This document shows, piece by piece, positions 16,056 through 24,845 of a DNA stretch of 64,000 bases (position 1 is the stretch's first letter; the number at the start of each line of letters is the position of its first letter). Origin of the DNA: Bythopirellula goksoeyrii (GTDB lineage Bacteria; Planctomycetota; Planctomycetia; Pirellulales; Lacipirellulaceae). Where the stretch lies: NCBI RefSeq assembly GCF_008065115.1, contig NZ_CP042913.1, positions 195,211 through 259,210 of the forward strand, written 5' to 3'. The translations under genes were made by a program, and so were the position numbers. Below the pieces are notes generated by a model, which saw nothing but the letters and a program-made list of their open reading frames with translations, had not been told where the DNA came from and ran no database searches.

Positions 16056-17408
16056 GTGAACGAATCACTACTAAAGTCCCCTATAGGTCGCGAACCAACA
16101 TTTCTATTGATAGCGGTAATTTGTTGTGCTATCTCTTCTACTTCCGCAGCGATTCGCTTCAACGAGATCTATTATTCTCCTGAAGTCCCCGAAGATGGAC
16201 GGCAGTTTATCGAATTGCAGAGCACGACAGGCGGGATCGAATCGCTGGCGAATCTCTCGATTCTGGAGATTGACGGCGATCTCGTTCCAAGTCTGATGGA
16301 CAATCCAGGCACGATCCTATCTGTGATTGACCTAAGCAGTTTATCCACGGGTTCCAATGGTCTGTTCATGTGGAGAGACTCGGCATCGATCGTTCTCGAC
16401 AATTCCAAAGCTCCAGGCGTCCAGGGTCCTGGTGCCACGACCGTTTTGGGACTCGATCTCTTCCCCGGCAGAGTCGACCTCGGCTACGAGGGGGACGAGA
16501 ACGGTGGGACAAAGATCTATGAGAACGATGTTTCTAACTTCCTGTTGGTGAGCAACTTTTCGGGGACACTAGGAATGGACCTCGACCCCGGCAACGACGG
16601 GATTTTCGATTCAACACCGTGGACGAGTGTAATAGACGCGTTGAGCGTAAAAGAACCGGCCGATCCAGGCTTTCAATATGCCGAGTCAGTAGGAGGTGTT
16701 AATGCCGTCTTGCCGTTCGGTGCCGATGTTTTTAGTTGGGACCCTGTTGAGAACATGTGGTCATTCTTCGACAGCGGTAGTGGAGAAGACGATAGTGGCT
16801 ATGTTGGTCCCTTCTTTGCCAATGATGGACAGGGTTTCTATGGTAATAATGATGCTGCTTTTCAAGATGGACGTACCATTCATGTAACTGCAAGCTCCGA
16901 ATTCCTTTTTGCAACTCCAGGTGCTGAAAACATATCAGGCGTTGGGGGACTGTACAGAGGAGATACGGACCAGGATGGTGATGTCGATGCTGCCGATATA
17001 GATTTTCTTTATTCAAATCTAGGCGTTGTCGGACCAAGGTTCGACGTTGCACTCAATTTCGGAGCGGCTAGCCAAATCGATGTCGACGCCCTCGTGCAGG
17101 GAGATACTGGAGTCCGTTCGGAGGATTTGTTTTTTACCGATTACGGCGATGCCGACCTCGATGGCGACGTCGATGGACACGACTTTTTCGCTTGGCAGCG
17201 AGGCCACGGTACCAACAGCGGCTGGGCACTCGGTGATTTCAACGGGGACATGATCATCAACCAAATCGATCTGGCCACCTGGCAAAACAAGTATGGATTT
17301 GTCCGGCCACTGTCCGCCGTGACCGCCGTCCCCGAACCGACTACGACAATGCTCATTGCCATCGGTTTGGTTCTAATTAGCAGTGCTTTGAATCGTAAGC
17401 CAGCCTGA
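16056..17408 (+). CDS. PEP-CTERM protein with dockerin-like repeats
   Basis: A 450-residue secreted protein starting at a GTG. After a signal peptide ending near SSTSAA, the N-terminal domain (IRFNEIYYSPEVPEDGRQFI ... STGSNGLFMWRDSA) resembles lamin-tail-like extracellular modules. Near residue 308 is GDTDQDGDVDAADIDFLYSN, and near 365-415 are two more Ca-binding repeats (GDADLDGDVDGHDFFAWQ and GDFNGDMIINQIDLATWQ), all dockerin type I-like. It ends VPEPTTTMLIAIGLVLI with a short basic tail, the exosortase signal. The downstream gene is a paralog lacking the dockerin part. Function unknown. Confidence 0.83.
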   Translation: MNESLLKSPIGREPTFLLIAVICCAISSTSAAIRFNEIYYSPEVPEDGRQFIELQSTTGGIESLANLSILEIDGDLVPSLMDNPGTILSVIDLSSLSTGSNGLFMWRDSASIVLDNSKAPGVQGPGATTVLGLDLFPGRVDLGYEGDENGGTKIYENDVSNFLLVSNFSGTLGMDLDPGNDGIFDSTPWTSVIDALSVKEPADPGFQYAESVGGVNAVLPFGADVFSWDPVENMWSFFDSGSGEDDSGYVGPFFANDGQGFYGNNDAAFQDGRTIHVTASSEFLFATPGAENISGVGGLYRGDTDQDGDVDAADIDFLYSNLGVVGPRFDVALNFGAASQIDVDALVQGDTGVRSEDLFFTDYGDADLDGDVDGHDFFAWQRGHGTNSGWALGDFNGDMIINQIDLATWQNKYGFVRPLSAVTAVPEPTTTMLIAIGLVLISSALNRKPA

Positions 17409-17470
17409 ATATTGCCTTTGTTCGATGTAAATTTGTTTGTCTCAACAACATGTAAAATGGAGAAGTACTA

Positions 17471-18388
17471 ATGAAGTCGAAAATCATGTTAACAATCGCA
17501 GCAATTCTAATTTGCTGCCAATCGGCGTTTGCCGCATTGCAAATCAACGAGATATATGTCAGTCCCGAGGACCCGAAAGACGACCGTCAGTTTTTTGAAC
17601 TCTTTAGCTCGACGGGAACAACCTCCCTCAACAATGTGTGGTTTCTAGAAATCGAAGGTGACTTGCCGATTGAACCCACCCAACTCGACAACCCGGGCCA
17701 AGTTCTCAATGCCTTCGATCTCAGTGCTTTTTCCACAGGTTCCAATGGCTTGTTCCTCCGCAGAGATTCTGCCACCGTCATTGATATCGATCCGTTGACA
17801 TCTGGCGTCCAGGGACCTGATGGGGCTACCACGGTTGATGTTGGAGGCTTCAGCCAGATTTTTGGCTACGATGAAGAAGACATTAATGAAGATCCCATCT
17901 TTGAAAACAATGTCCATAGTTATCTTCTCGTAGAAGGGTTCACCGGTGCCATAGGGGACGATCTTGATGGCGATGATGATGGAGTTCTCGATGTTGCTTG
18001 GACAGGATTTCACGATGGGGTTTCCCAAGCCGAGACTGGTGATGCCGGTTATCAATATGCCAGCCAGTTTGGCGGCAATGATATACTACTTGGGTTCGGC
18101 GCAGATGTTTATCAAAGGCGACCGAGTGATGGTCTCTGGATGTTCTTCGACTCGAGCAGCGGGGACGGTGAGCCCGCCGGGTTCAATGGACCATTCTTCG
18201 CTAATGATGGTTCTGGACCTGGCGACAGCGATGCTGCCTTCGAAGATGGTACTGAGATCACTGTGAATCCTAGTTCGATGTACCTCTTCGCCACGCCTGG
18301 TGGAGCGAATGTGCAGATACCTGAGCCAACCAGCGTAGTATTGTTGACTCTGCTAACAATGGCAGGGTTTTTCCGTCGGAGCTATTGA
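17471..18388 (+). CDS. PEP-CTERM protein, paralog of the preceding gene
   Basis: A 305-residue exported protein. GGAG lies 8 bases before the ATG. Signal peptide MKSKIMLTIAAILICCQSAF is followed by a domain collinear with the preceding protein: LQINEIYVSPEDPKDDRQFF against IRFNEIYYSPEVPEDGRQFI, and the shared block FSTGSNGLFLRRDSA. It contains an acidic DDLDGDDDGVLDVAW loop, likely Ca-binding, and ends IPEPTSVVLLTLLTMAGFFR. It lacks the dockerin repeats seen upstream. It is the last gene of a two-gene unit, closed by a strong terminator. Confidence 0.83.
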   Translation: MKSKIMLTIAAILICCQSAFAALQINEIYVSPEDPKDDRQFFELFSSTGTTSLNNVWFLEIEGDLPIEPTQLDNPGQVLNAFDLSAFSTGSNGLFLRRDSATVIDIDPLTSGVQGPDGATTVDVGGFSQIFGYDEEDINEDPIFENNVHSYLLVEGFTGAIGDDLDGDDDGVLDVAWTGFHDGVSQAETGDAGYQYASQFGGNDILLGFGADVYQRRPSDGLWMFFDSSSGDGEPAGFNGPFFANDGSGPGDSDAAFEDGTEITVNPSSMYLFATPGGANVQIPEPTSVVLLTLLTMAGFFRRSY

Positions 18389-18420
18389 ATTCCTGAATTT
18401 TCAACCATCAAGGCCGGCTT

Positions 18421-18461
18421 GCCGCGCCGAGAAACTCATTCTCGGAGCGGCTTTTTCTTTT
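18421..18461 (+). terminator. Rho-independent terminator
   Basis: A hairpin GCCGCgCCGAGAA / TTCTCGGaGCGGC (13-bp stem with one mismatch, 5-base loop) is followed directly by TTTTTCTTTT. It lies 33 bases after the PEP-CTERM gene stop and 54 bases before the convergent proB stop. Confidence 0.85.
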
Positions 18462-18515
18462 GGGAAATCACTGCAGGCCTTGTAAGCAAAAAGCATGTGG
18501 GCAACGGCGAACCGG

Positions 18516-19667
18516 TTAACCCAGCACAATTAGATTATTTCGATGCACTACTTCATAGTACGGTCGACGGCCCAGGAGTTCGGCAATACGCTCGCTCGGT
18601 TGCCGGGCAATCACACGCATTTCGTCAGCCGGGTAATTGCTCAGTCCTCGAGCAAACTCTACTCCTGCCTCGTCACAAAGCGAGACGACGTCCCCCTTGA
18701 CAAAATTCCCTTCCACCTCGGCAACCCCCACGGCCAGGAGGCTCCGCCCGTCGGCTGAAATTGCCTGACAGGCCCCCGCGTCAAGCAATAGCCGTCCGTT
18801 GGGGCTGGCACTCCACCCGATCCAGCGCTTGCGAGAGTCGACCGCAGGGCCTTCGGCCAGAAACAACGTCCCTACCTCTTTGCCTGCTAAAATATCCACG
18901 AGAACATTCTCCCGGTGACCATTCGCGATAACCACATTTTCACCAGCGGAGGTGGCAATCCTGGCCGCAATCAGTTTGCTCGTCATCCCTCCAGTACTCA
19001 ACCGCATTCCCGGACGGCGCGGATCATCGCGTACCAACTCAGCTTGTGCTGCGGTCAAATCGGTAATCACCGAGAGTACTTCCGAAGCCGCATCGTGTGG
19101 ATCGCCCGAGAATACTCCTTCGATATCTGAGAGCAGCACCAAGAGTGGAGAGCGAATAAGGTTTGTAACCAAGGCGGCCAGTCTATCATTGTCCCCAAAG
19201 CTCAACTTCAATTCTTCGACACTCACGGTATCGTTTTCGTTGATGATAGGCACGGCATTCGATTCAAACAGCGCAAAGAGCGTGTTGCGAACATTAAGAT
19301 AGCGGGTGCGGTCCTTGAGGTCCTCGGCAGTGAGCAACATTTGGGCTGCATGTAATTGATGCGGTTCCAAGGCTCGATTGTAAGACTCAATAAGAACGCT
19401 CTGACCAATTGCCGCGGCGGCCTGCAGTTGGGCCAAATCGGTTGGTCGCTGTTTAAGACCTAGTCGCCCTAGTCCCGCTCCGACGGCCCCGCTACTGACC
19501 AGAACACATTTCTTGCCAGCCTGCCATAGCTGGGCAACCTGCCCGGCGATACTCTCGATGCGATTCTTGTCGAGCATACCGTCGGAGTTGGTCAGCACGC
19601 GGGTACCGACCTTTACGACGACCAAATCGGCGTTGGACATTATTTCTTGCCGCACGAGTTCCGACAT
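18516..19667 (-). CDS. proB: Glutamate 5-kinase
   Basis: A 383-residue enzyme that phosphorylates glutamate, the first step of proline synthesis in the cytoplasm. The amino acid kinase domain shows VVVKVGTRVL, VLVSSGAVGAGLGRLGL, IINENDTVS, FGDNDRLAALV and LLSDIEGVFSGDP, all canonical. Residues from about 285 form the C-terminal PUA domain typical of full-length ProB (RKRWIGWSASPNGRLLLDAG). Length matches E. coli ProB (367). It stands alone here; proA and proC are not in the window. Confidence 0.95.
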   Translation of the reverse strand: MSELVRQEIMSNADLVVVKVGTRVLTNSDGMLDKNRIESIAGQVAQLWQAGKKCVLVSSGAVGAGLGRLGLKQRPTDLAQLQAAAAIGQSVLIESYNRALEPHQLHAAQMLLTAEDLKDRTRYLNVRNTLFALFESNAVPIINENDTVSVEELKLSFGDNDRLAALVTNLIRSPLLVLLSDIEGVFSGDPHDAASEVLSVITDLTAAQAELVRDDPRRPGMRLSTGGMTSKLIAARIATSAGENVVIANGHRENVLVDILAGKEVGTLFLAEGPAVDSRKRWIGWSASPNGRLLLDAGACQAISADGRSLLAVGVAEVEGNFVKGDVVSLCDEAGVEFARGLSNYPADEMRVIARQPSERIAELLGRRPYYEVVHRNNLIVLG

Positions 19668-19795
19668 AGAGCATCAGGCTAAGGCTGGAGGAAGTACAGT
19701 TATTGTGAGTGGATTGGCGGTTGCCACCGGTATTCACGCTCTCGCCGGCGGTTGGCGCCGCTCCGCTCATGGTACTCCAGCAGGCACCAACGGCA

Positions 19796-19861
19796 CTAGC
19801 GGGCTTTCTTGCGGACGCGCTTCTTTTTCTCCCACCGAGTTTTTATCGGCCTCAGAGCCAT
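19796..19861 (-). CDS. Possible 21-residue basic peptide
   Basis: A 66-base ORF starting ATG at 19861, 3 bases after the stop of the triad-altered HtrA-like gene, encodes a very basic peptide ending KTRWEKKKRVRKKAR. The composition resembles small ribosome-associated or nucleic-acid-binding peptides, but no family is recognised and no Shine-Dalgarno sequence is clear. It may be chance. Confidence 0.25.
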   Translation of the reverse strand: MALRPIKTRWEKKKRVRKKAR

Positions 19862-19864
19862 CGA

Positions 19865-20929
19865 TCACTCTGGCTCTGGTTTCAGATTGCCAGACATCAA
19901 CTCATAAAGGAGCTTGGAGATCGATGCAGCTGTGATCGCATAGGTTTCCGTCCGCCCCGAGCGGGCAATATTGAACCCGACTACTTCGCCGTCCAAATTG
20001 ACCACTGGTCCGCCACAGTCGGTTGCGTTGATAACCGTATCGTGCTGAAAAGCGCTGGGAAACCCAAATCTCCTCTCGCTCAAGCCGCTACCAAGCCGGT
20101 TTTGAAACTCGTTCCTGGAAGGCTGAAGTCCAGGGAATCTCCCCATCAAGACCGCTTCCACGTCAAGTTGCTCTCCGTCTCGCTGAATCTTCAAGGAAAC
20201 TCGATCTCCCGGATTGAACTCCTGAACACGTTGAATCAATGCCTCGCGACTAGGCGTCGGCACGCGGTCGATCTCCAAGATAGTGTCGTTGACCAACAAT
20301 CCAGCCTTGGATGCTGCCGAACCAGGAAATACCCGTACAATCAACGCACGATTTGCCACCGCATCAAGCTGAATCCCCAGGATACCCGCCTGATGGGGAA
20401 TCTCGCGAGGCTCGACACTTACAATCCCCACTGCGATTGGGTAACTGTCCATTCCCGCCGAAGCAAGCCACGAACCCACCACGGGTACGACGCTATCCGA
20501 AATCGCAAGGGTAGGCAATTGTTTGGCATCAACTTTGAGCATGGCAACGTCAAATTCGCGACTCGCACCTACGACGCGGGCGTCCAACTCACGACCATCA
20601 TGGAGCCGACAGGTGATTGGTCCCACCAAGGCACTCCCCTTGGTTAGTATCCACCCGTCCGGTCCCACGATGCCCCCCAGAGCAACCTGGCGCCCTTCGC
20701 ACTTGATTTCGACAATGGCCTTCCTCACACCAGCCACAACCTCTTGAAACGCGGCCCGCACATGGGGGCCATGGGCAAAGCGCCAACTAGGAACCGTAAT
20801 CCGTTCGGTGGGATAGTTGTGAGCAGCCACTCCCAATTCATCAGAGGACTGCGCGAGTAGTGTCTCACCCGATTCGCAGCACAACAGCAAAATTCCTACT
20901 AGCGTACAAGCCTGTATTTTTCTTTGCAT
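19865..20929 (-). CDS. HtrA/DegP-like protein with altered catalytic triad and internal PDZ domain
   Basis: A 354-residue exported trypsin-fold protein (signal peptide to about residue 27). The chymotrypsin-like half has VALGGIVGPDGWILTKGSAL, where the position of the catalytic His (TNNHV in DegP) is Ser99; the Asp is kept (EFDVAMLKVD, Asp127); and the nucleophile loop reads ATDCGGPVV, with Cys305 in place of Ser. A PDZ domain (about 180-262) sits before this loop rather than after it, so the PDZ is inserted within the protease fold. It is probably a non-proteolytic partner or a Cys-variant of the neighbouring active HtrA. The upstream stop and this start overlap (TAATG), so the two are co-translated. 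Confidence 0.8.
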   Translation of the reverse strand: MQRKIQACTLVGILLLCCESGETLLAQSSDELGVAAHNYPTERITVPSWRFAHGPHVRAAFQEVVAGVRKAIVEIKCEGRQVALGGIVGPDGWILTKGSALVGPITCRLHDGRELDARVVGASREFDVAMLKVDAKQLPTLAISDSVVPVVGSWLASAGMDSYPIAVGIVSVEPREIPHQAGILGIQLDAVANRALIVRVFPGSAASKAGLLVNDTILEIDRVPTPSREALIQRVQEFNPGDRVSLKIQRDGEQLDVEAVLMGRFPGLQPSRNEFQNRLGSGLSERRFGFPSAFQHDTVINATDCGGPVVNLDGEVVGFNIARSGRTETYAITAASISKLLYELMSGNLKPEPE

Positions 20930-22005
20930 TAAGGTTGCTCTCGCGATTCGGGTTGGGCTTCACTGGAGGAAGGGTCAAAACTGCCGGGCAAGGGCTCACC
21001 AATTGAGCTCAGCATAACGTCGAGTTCCATCACGTGGGCATTGCGCATAAGCTCAAGATGGATCGTATCACCAGGGGATTTGCGTGAAATGGTCTCTGTG
21101 AGTTGAAGTATCGATGCAATTGCCTGACCATCGACTGCCACTATCTGATCTCCAGGCAAGACTCCGGCTGCCTCTGCAGGAAATCCTCCAAAAACCTGCG
21201 TGACTACTGTTCGCTCATTGATCGTGCGACCTGCCAGCCCCAATACGGCCCAGTTGCCATCGTGGTCACGCTCGGCGACTTCTCCTCCCCAAACTTCACC
21301 CTGAAGCATTTTCTCCCAGACGGGCCGAATTTCGGTCACAGGGACATGAAAATTGTGAACGACTTCCGGTCCAATGCTCATGTGAATCGCCATCACCTCC
21401 CCTCTCATGTTGAACAATGGCCCCCCTGAATCGCCACCAACCAAGGTGCAATCTGTGCAGATCCATTGATCATCGGCCGCCAACACCCGCCCCAACCTCA
21501 CCGGCGGAGAACGATCATCAAGAATCCCCCCGGGTTGACCGGTTGCTACAACCCACTGCCCAATTTCAACAGCCTCTTCCGGAGCAAGTGGTGCAAACGG
21601 CAAGTCCCCAGGCGGATCGGTTATCTGGACCATTCCCGCGTCCATCCAATGATGGGCTCCTAGGGTGCGTCCCTTCAGACGCCGACCATCAGCCAAGACC
21701 AAGGTAGCTCGGCGCCCTGGCCGACCAATCACATGAGCCGCTGTTAAGACAAGCCCCTCCTTGGAAATGATCACCCCACTGCCGATACTCCGCCCAATTT
21801 CCACTTCCACCGTTGCAGGAACGGCCTGCGCGGCGACAAGCTGAACCTGTTCTTCGAGCAGTTTAAGGTCCTCCACCCCGTGGGGATAGCGATCACTCAA
21901 TACGGTGGTCAACTCGGACGAGAAGGGTAGGGGTTCGGCGGCGCGCAGTAGTCCAAAAGTCGATAGGCATGTCAAAAACATCGATACAAAATGAAGAGGT
22001 TTCAT
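20929..22005 (-). CDS. HtrA/DegP-like serine protease with C-terminal PDZ domain
   Basis: A 358-residue periplasmic protease from the ATG at 22005, which gives a proper signal peptide (MKPLHFVSMFLTCLSTFGLL); the longer frame starts upstream without reason. The trypsin fold holds an intact triad: GLVLTAAHVIG (His91), HWMDAGMVQI (Asp122) and VGGDSGGPLF (Ser193). A PDZ domain follows (about 255-340, GGFPAEAAGVLPGDQIVAVD). Such enzymes degrade or refold damaged envelope proteins. Its stop overlaps the start of a triad-altered paralog, suggesting that they work as a hetero-complex. Confidence 0.88.
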   Translation of the reverse strand: MKPLHFVSMFLTCLSTFGLLRAAEPLPFSSELTTVLSDRYPHGVEDLKLLEEQVQLVAAQAVPATVEVEIGRSIGSGVIISKEGLVLTAAHVIGRPGRRATLVLADGRRLKGRTLGAHHWMDAGMVQITDPPGDLPFAPLAPEEAVEIGQWVVATGQPGGILDDRSPPVRLGRVLAADDQWICTDCTLVGGDSGGPLFNMRGEVMAIHMSIGPEVVHNFHVPVTEIRPVWEKMLQGEVWGGEVAERDHDGNWAVLGLAGRTINERTVVTQVFGGFPAEAAGVLPGDQIVAVDGQAIASILQLTETISRKSPGDTIHLELMRNAHVMELDVMLSSIGEPLPGSFDPSSSEAQPESREQP

Positions 22006-22140
22006 GTGAATGAGATCAATCCAATTTACAACCCACAAAAGGTAATACAACGAACACTATTCTCCACGTACCGATGATTATCTATGGAACTTATTACCGA
22101 ATAATTGTCGCGAGATCGGTCTTGGCAAGAGACCCGATTC

Positions 22141-24642
22141 CTAGTCGCCTTCTTTGGGGGTTAGCAGATTGAGAGCCGCATGAATCTCTTCATGAAACTT
22201 CTCATCATTTATAAGCATCTCTGTCGGATAGCGAAGCGGACTTAAGATTATGCGAAGAATCGCGTCAGGTTCCTGGATATAAGACGCCAAGCCCGCCATG
22301 TATTCCAGCTTAAGATTGGATTCGCGATTGATCTGGGCATCTTGCAAGATGGTATCTAGATCCTTGCCGCAACCGACATAATGCTTGAACAGATCGACAA
22401 CCGAACCCAAATGGACTTCGTCAAGCGCTGACTTAAGTTTCTTGTTGCTATCAATACGATCCTGGACCGCCTGAAGATCTATCGGAACCTCATCTACTTG
22501 AGCGACTGCGATGATATCATAACCAAACATACGATCAGCTCCGCTTGACCAGAGGGTGGCTGCAGGAAAAACTTTTAGAAAAGTCGCCAATTCACAAGAA
22601 ACCGTCGACCAATCGGTCTGATAAAGTGGAATCCATTGTACCATGATGCCACCGGGTTTAAGTCTTGTCTTGCAAAGCTCGTAGTATTCCTGCGAGTAGA
22701 GGATTGCTGAGCCGCGGACCCAGGGATGGATGGAATCAGAGGAGATAATGTCAAATTTCTCCTGAGTCGTCGCCATATAGTGTCGGGCATCATCAATGAC
22801 AATTTCTGTCCGAGGGTCAGCGACCACATTGTGATTCTCTTCAGAAAAAAACTCGGCAGCTTCGATTACAGCTGGCTCAATTTCGCAAATCTTGATGCTC
22901 TCCACTTGTGGGTAAAGCACAAAACTACCGGTGGTGGTCCCTGCACCCAAACCGACCGTCAAAGTTTTCTCCGGATTAGGATGAAACAAAGCGGGTAAGT
23001 GGCCCAAAAGGCGCTGACAGCGCAGGTCGTCTACATTATTCGAAGCCTCTACTTTTCCCGAGACACACAGCGACCGAGAATCTGTCGCTTTCTCTTCCAA
23101 GACGACGACTGCTGTATTTAAGCTTTCGACTTCGTACAAATGTCGAAAGCGATTCCACATTGGCGGCATGATCGAGTTGCCCAAGAGGCCGTGGGGCGGG
23201 GGAATCAGCATCGAAATAGTCGCAAAGGCTAGAAGGCCTACTATCCAGAAACTACGGGGAAAAGTCAACAATTCAGGATCAAAAGTCTCAATTGGATTAC
23301 TTCTGTTTGGGTTTACTGTGGAGACATTCGATGTCATCCTGCCACGTTCTGCCCAGAGTGCTATCAGCGCCGTCACTGCCGCCACAAAGATCATTAATTG
23401 TTGTGTCAGTTGAGAACCAAGCGAGGGAACCAACAGCATCGTGGTCATCAGCGAGCCTAGAATTGCCCCCAATGTGTTGGCCGCATAGGCCTGACCGACT
23501 AATCGACCTGCATCCGGCTGACCGCGACTAGCGGCAACCAATCCGATAGAGAAAGTTGCGCCCCAGATGATAGCAGAAGGAAAGACAGCGATTGCCGCTC
23601 GGATCGTATCGTGAAGAAAAACACCGTAAACGTGGAAGGGGCCTCCAGCTCTTGGTAGCCAGAAAGGGTTGATTCGAGTGATTGCCAGATTCGCCAACAC
23701 CAAAGTCAACATAAGTAGCAATTGCCCTAGCGCCAACAAGCGGAGCGGTCGCGATGCCCTGGCCGCGAACTTGGAAGCAAAGGCGCTGCCGATGCCGATA
23801 CCGGACAGGAATACCATCAAGATAATAGCAAACGTGTAAGTGGTCGCACCAAACAAGAGTGACAAGAGTCTCGTCCAGACAACTTCCGCCGCCAAAGCCG
23901 TGAAACCTGACAACGCCATAACGATAGCAATCAGCAGAGGCACATTTTCAACAGCACTCCGCTGATCGGCACCCTTCTCTTGAAGCTGATCGGGATTGTA
24001 TGCCATTCGTTGGGCCAAGGAAAACGCCTGGAGTGCAACGAGCACATTGATTCCCGCTGCGACGTAACTCGCATAAGTAACATCGGTTTGGGGCAGCAAC
24101 AAGAAACCAGCAATGAAACAACCCAAGACAGCTCCGAGCGTGTTTGCACCGTAGAAGAAACCCAGATCAGCCAACCCGGTGGGCGTGGATGCTACGGATC
24201 TAGCTACAGCTGGCAATGTGGCCCCCATTAGAATCGTCCCAGGCACCAGACAGCCTCCCGCGACGATTGCCCGAATGAATAGGTCTTGCCCTGTGGCATC
24301 CGACTGAGCGATGTACCAATTCTGGAGAGCGGGCATCCACCAGGGGAGCGTTGCCCCGACGAGACCAATTGCCAGCTCCAGAGCAGCATATACCTTCAGT
24401 GGGTGCCATCGAGTGGCAATCAAGTGGGGAGCCAAGAGACTCCCTAGACACATGCCCCCCATAAACGTGGACAAGACGATTCCCATGGAAATCGCCGAAC
24501 CACCGATCACCAAACGTAGCAGATGAAACCAAATCACTTCGTAGATAAGCGCTGCACAACCGCTACCGACAAACAAGAAGGTGATGCTCGTAAAACGCAG
24601 TGAAAGTGGTGGAGAAGGCATTGATTGGCGTTTGTGAGGCAT
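22141..24642 (-). CDS. Membrane-fused spermidine synthase-like protein
   Basis: An 833-residue protein with an N-terminal membrane part of about 14 hydrophobic segments (start FLFVGSGCAALIYEVIWFHL, MFS/SpeE-fusion type, with an internal repeat near residue 245: GFTALAAEVVWTRLL) and a C-terminal spermidine synthase-like methyltransferase fold from about residue 540. The latter has TVGLGAGTTTGSFVLYP (SAM/dcSAM-binding loop), ICEIEPAVIEAA and IVIDDARHYMATT, then DIISSDSIHPW. The family is widespread but its reaction is rarely known; polyamine synthesis is possible. Neighbours (HtrA pair, divergent lexA) give no functional hint. A short TPR-like C-terminal tail follows. Confidence 0.85.
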   Translation of the reverse strand: MPHKRQSMPSPPLSLRFTSITFLFVGSGCAALIYEVIWFHLLRLVIGGSAISMGIVLSTFMGGMCLGSLLAPHLIATRWHPLKVYAALELAIGLVGATLPWWMPALQNWYIAQSDATGQDLFIRAIVAGGCLVPGTILMGATLPAVARSVASTPTGLADLGFFYGANTLGAVLGCFIAGFLLLPQTDVTYASYVAAGINVLVALQAFSLAQRMAYNPDQLQEKGADQRSAVENVPLLIAIVMALSGFTALAAEVVWTRLLSLLFGATTYTFAIILMVFLSGIGIGSAFASKFAARASRPLRLLALGQLLLMLTLVLANLAITRINPFWLPRAGGPFHVYGVFLHDTIRAAIAVFPSAIIWGATFSIGLVAASRGQPDAGRLVGQAYAANTLGAILGSLMTTMLLVPSLGSQLTQQLMIFVAAVTALIALWAERGRMTSNVSTVNPNRSNPIETFDPELLTFPRSFWIVGLLAFATISMLIPPPHGLLGNSIMPPMWNRFRHLYEVESLNTAVVVLEEKATDSRSLCVSGKVEASNNVDDLRCQRLLGHLPALFHPNPEKTLTVGLGAGTTTGSFVLYPQVESIKICEIEPAVIEAAEFFSEENHNVVADPRTEIVIDDARHYMATTQEKFDIISSDSIHPWVRGSAILYSQEYYELCKTRLKPGGIMVQWIPLYQTDWSTVSCELATFLKVFPAATLWSSGADRMFGYDIIAVAQVDEVPIDLQAVQDRIDSNKKLKSALDEVHLGSVVDLFKHYVGCGKDLDTILQDAQINRESNLKLEYMAGLASYIQEPDAILRIILSPLRYPTEMLINDEKFHEEIHAALNLLTPKEGD

Positions 24643-24735
24643 GATTGTATCTTATCAAAATGTGACGCTAATGTCCGCCAAGTGAATATTCAATTTTTCC
24701 CGCCAAACTGCCACTATTCCCATCCTCCACTAAAT

Positions 24736-24751
24736 AGTGTACAGATGCACT
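24736..24751. promoter_or_regulatory. Candidate LexA operator palindrome
   Basis: An imperfect palindrome AGTGTACAGATGCACT lies 95 bases before the lexA start, with arms AGTG.A / T.CACT. A second short palindromic block (TACGAACGTA, 24761-24770) lies just downstream, as does a TTGTAG/TAAGAT promoter-like pair with a 17-base spacer (24751-24779). Position suggests autoregulation by LexA; the planctomycete SOS-box consensus was not available for comparison. Confidence 0.35.
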
Positions 24752-24845
24752 TGTAGTCTGTACGAACGTATATTAAGATGATGCTAGCTCGTCAGGGCTC
24801 ATAAGTTTGATCATTCCGGTAGAATTCCGCAGAAAGAGTTTACCC

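Noticed and set aside
19709-20647. 312-residue plus-strand ORF
   Set aside because: It lies antisense to the HtrA-like gene, has no signal, motif or coherent composition, and the minus-strand reading has clear domain matches.
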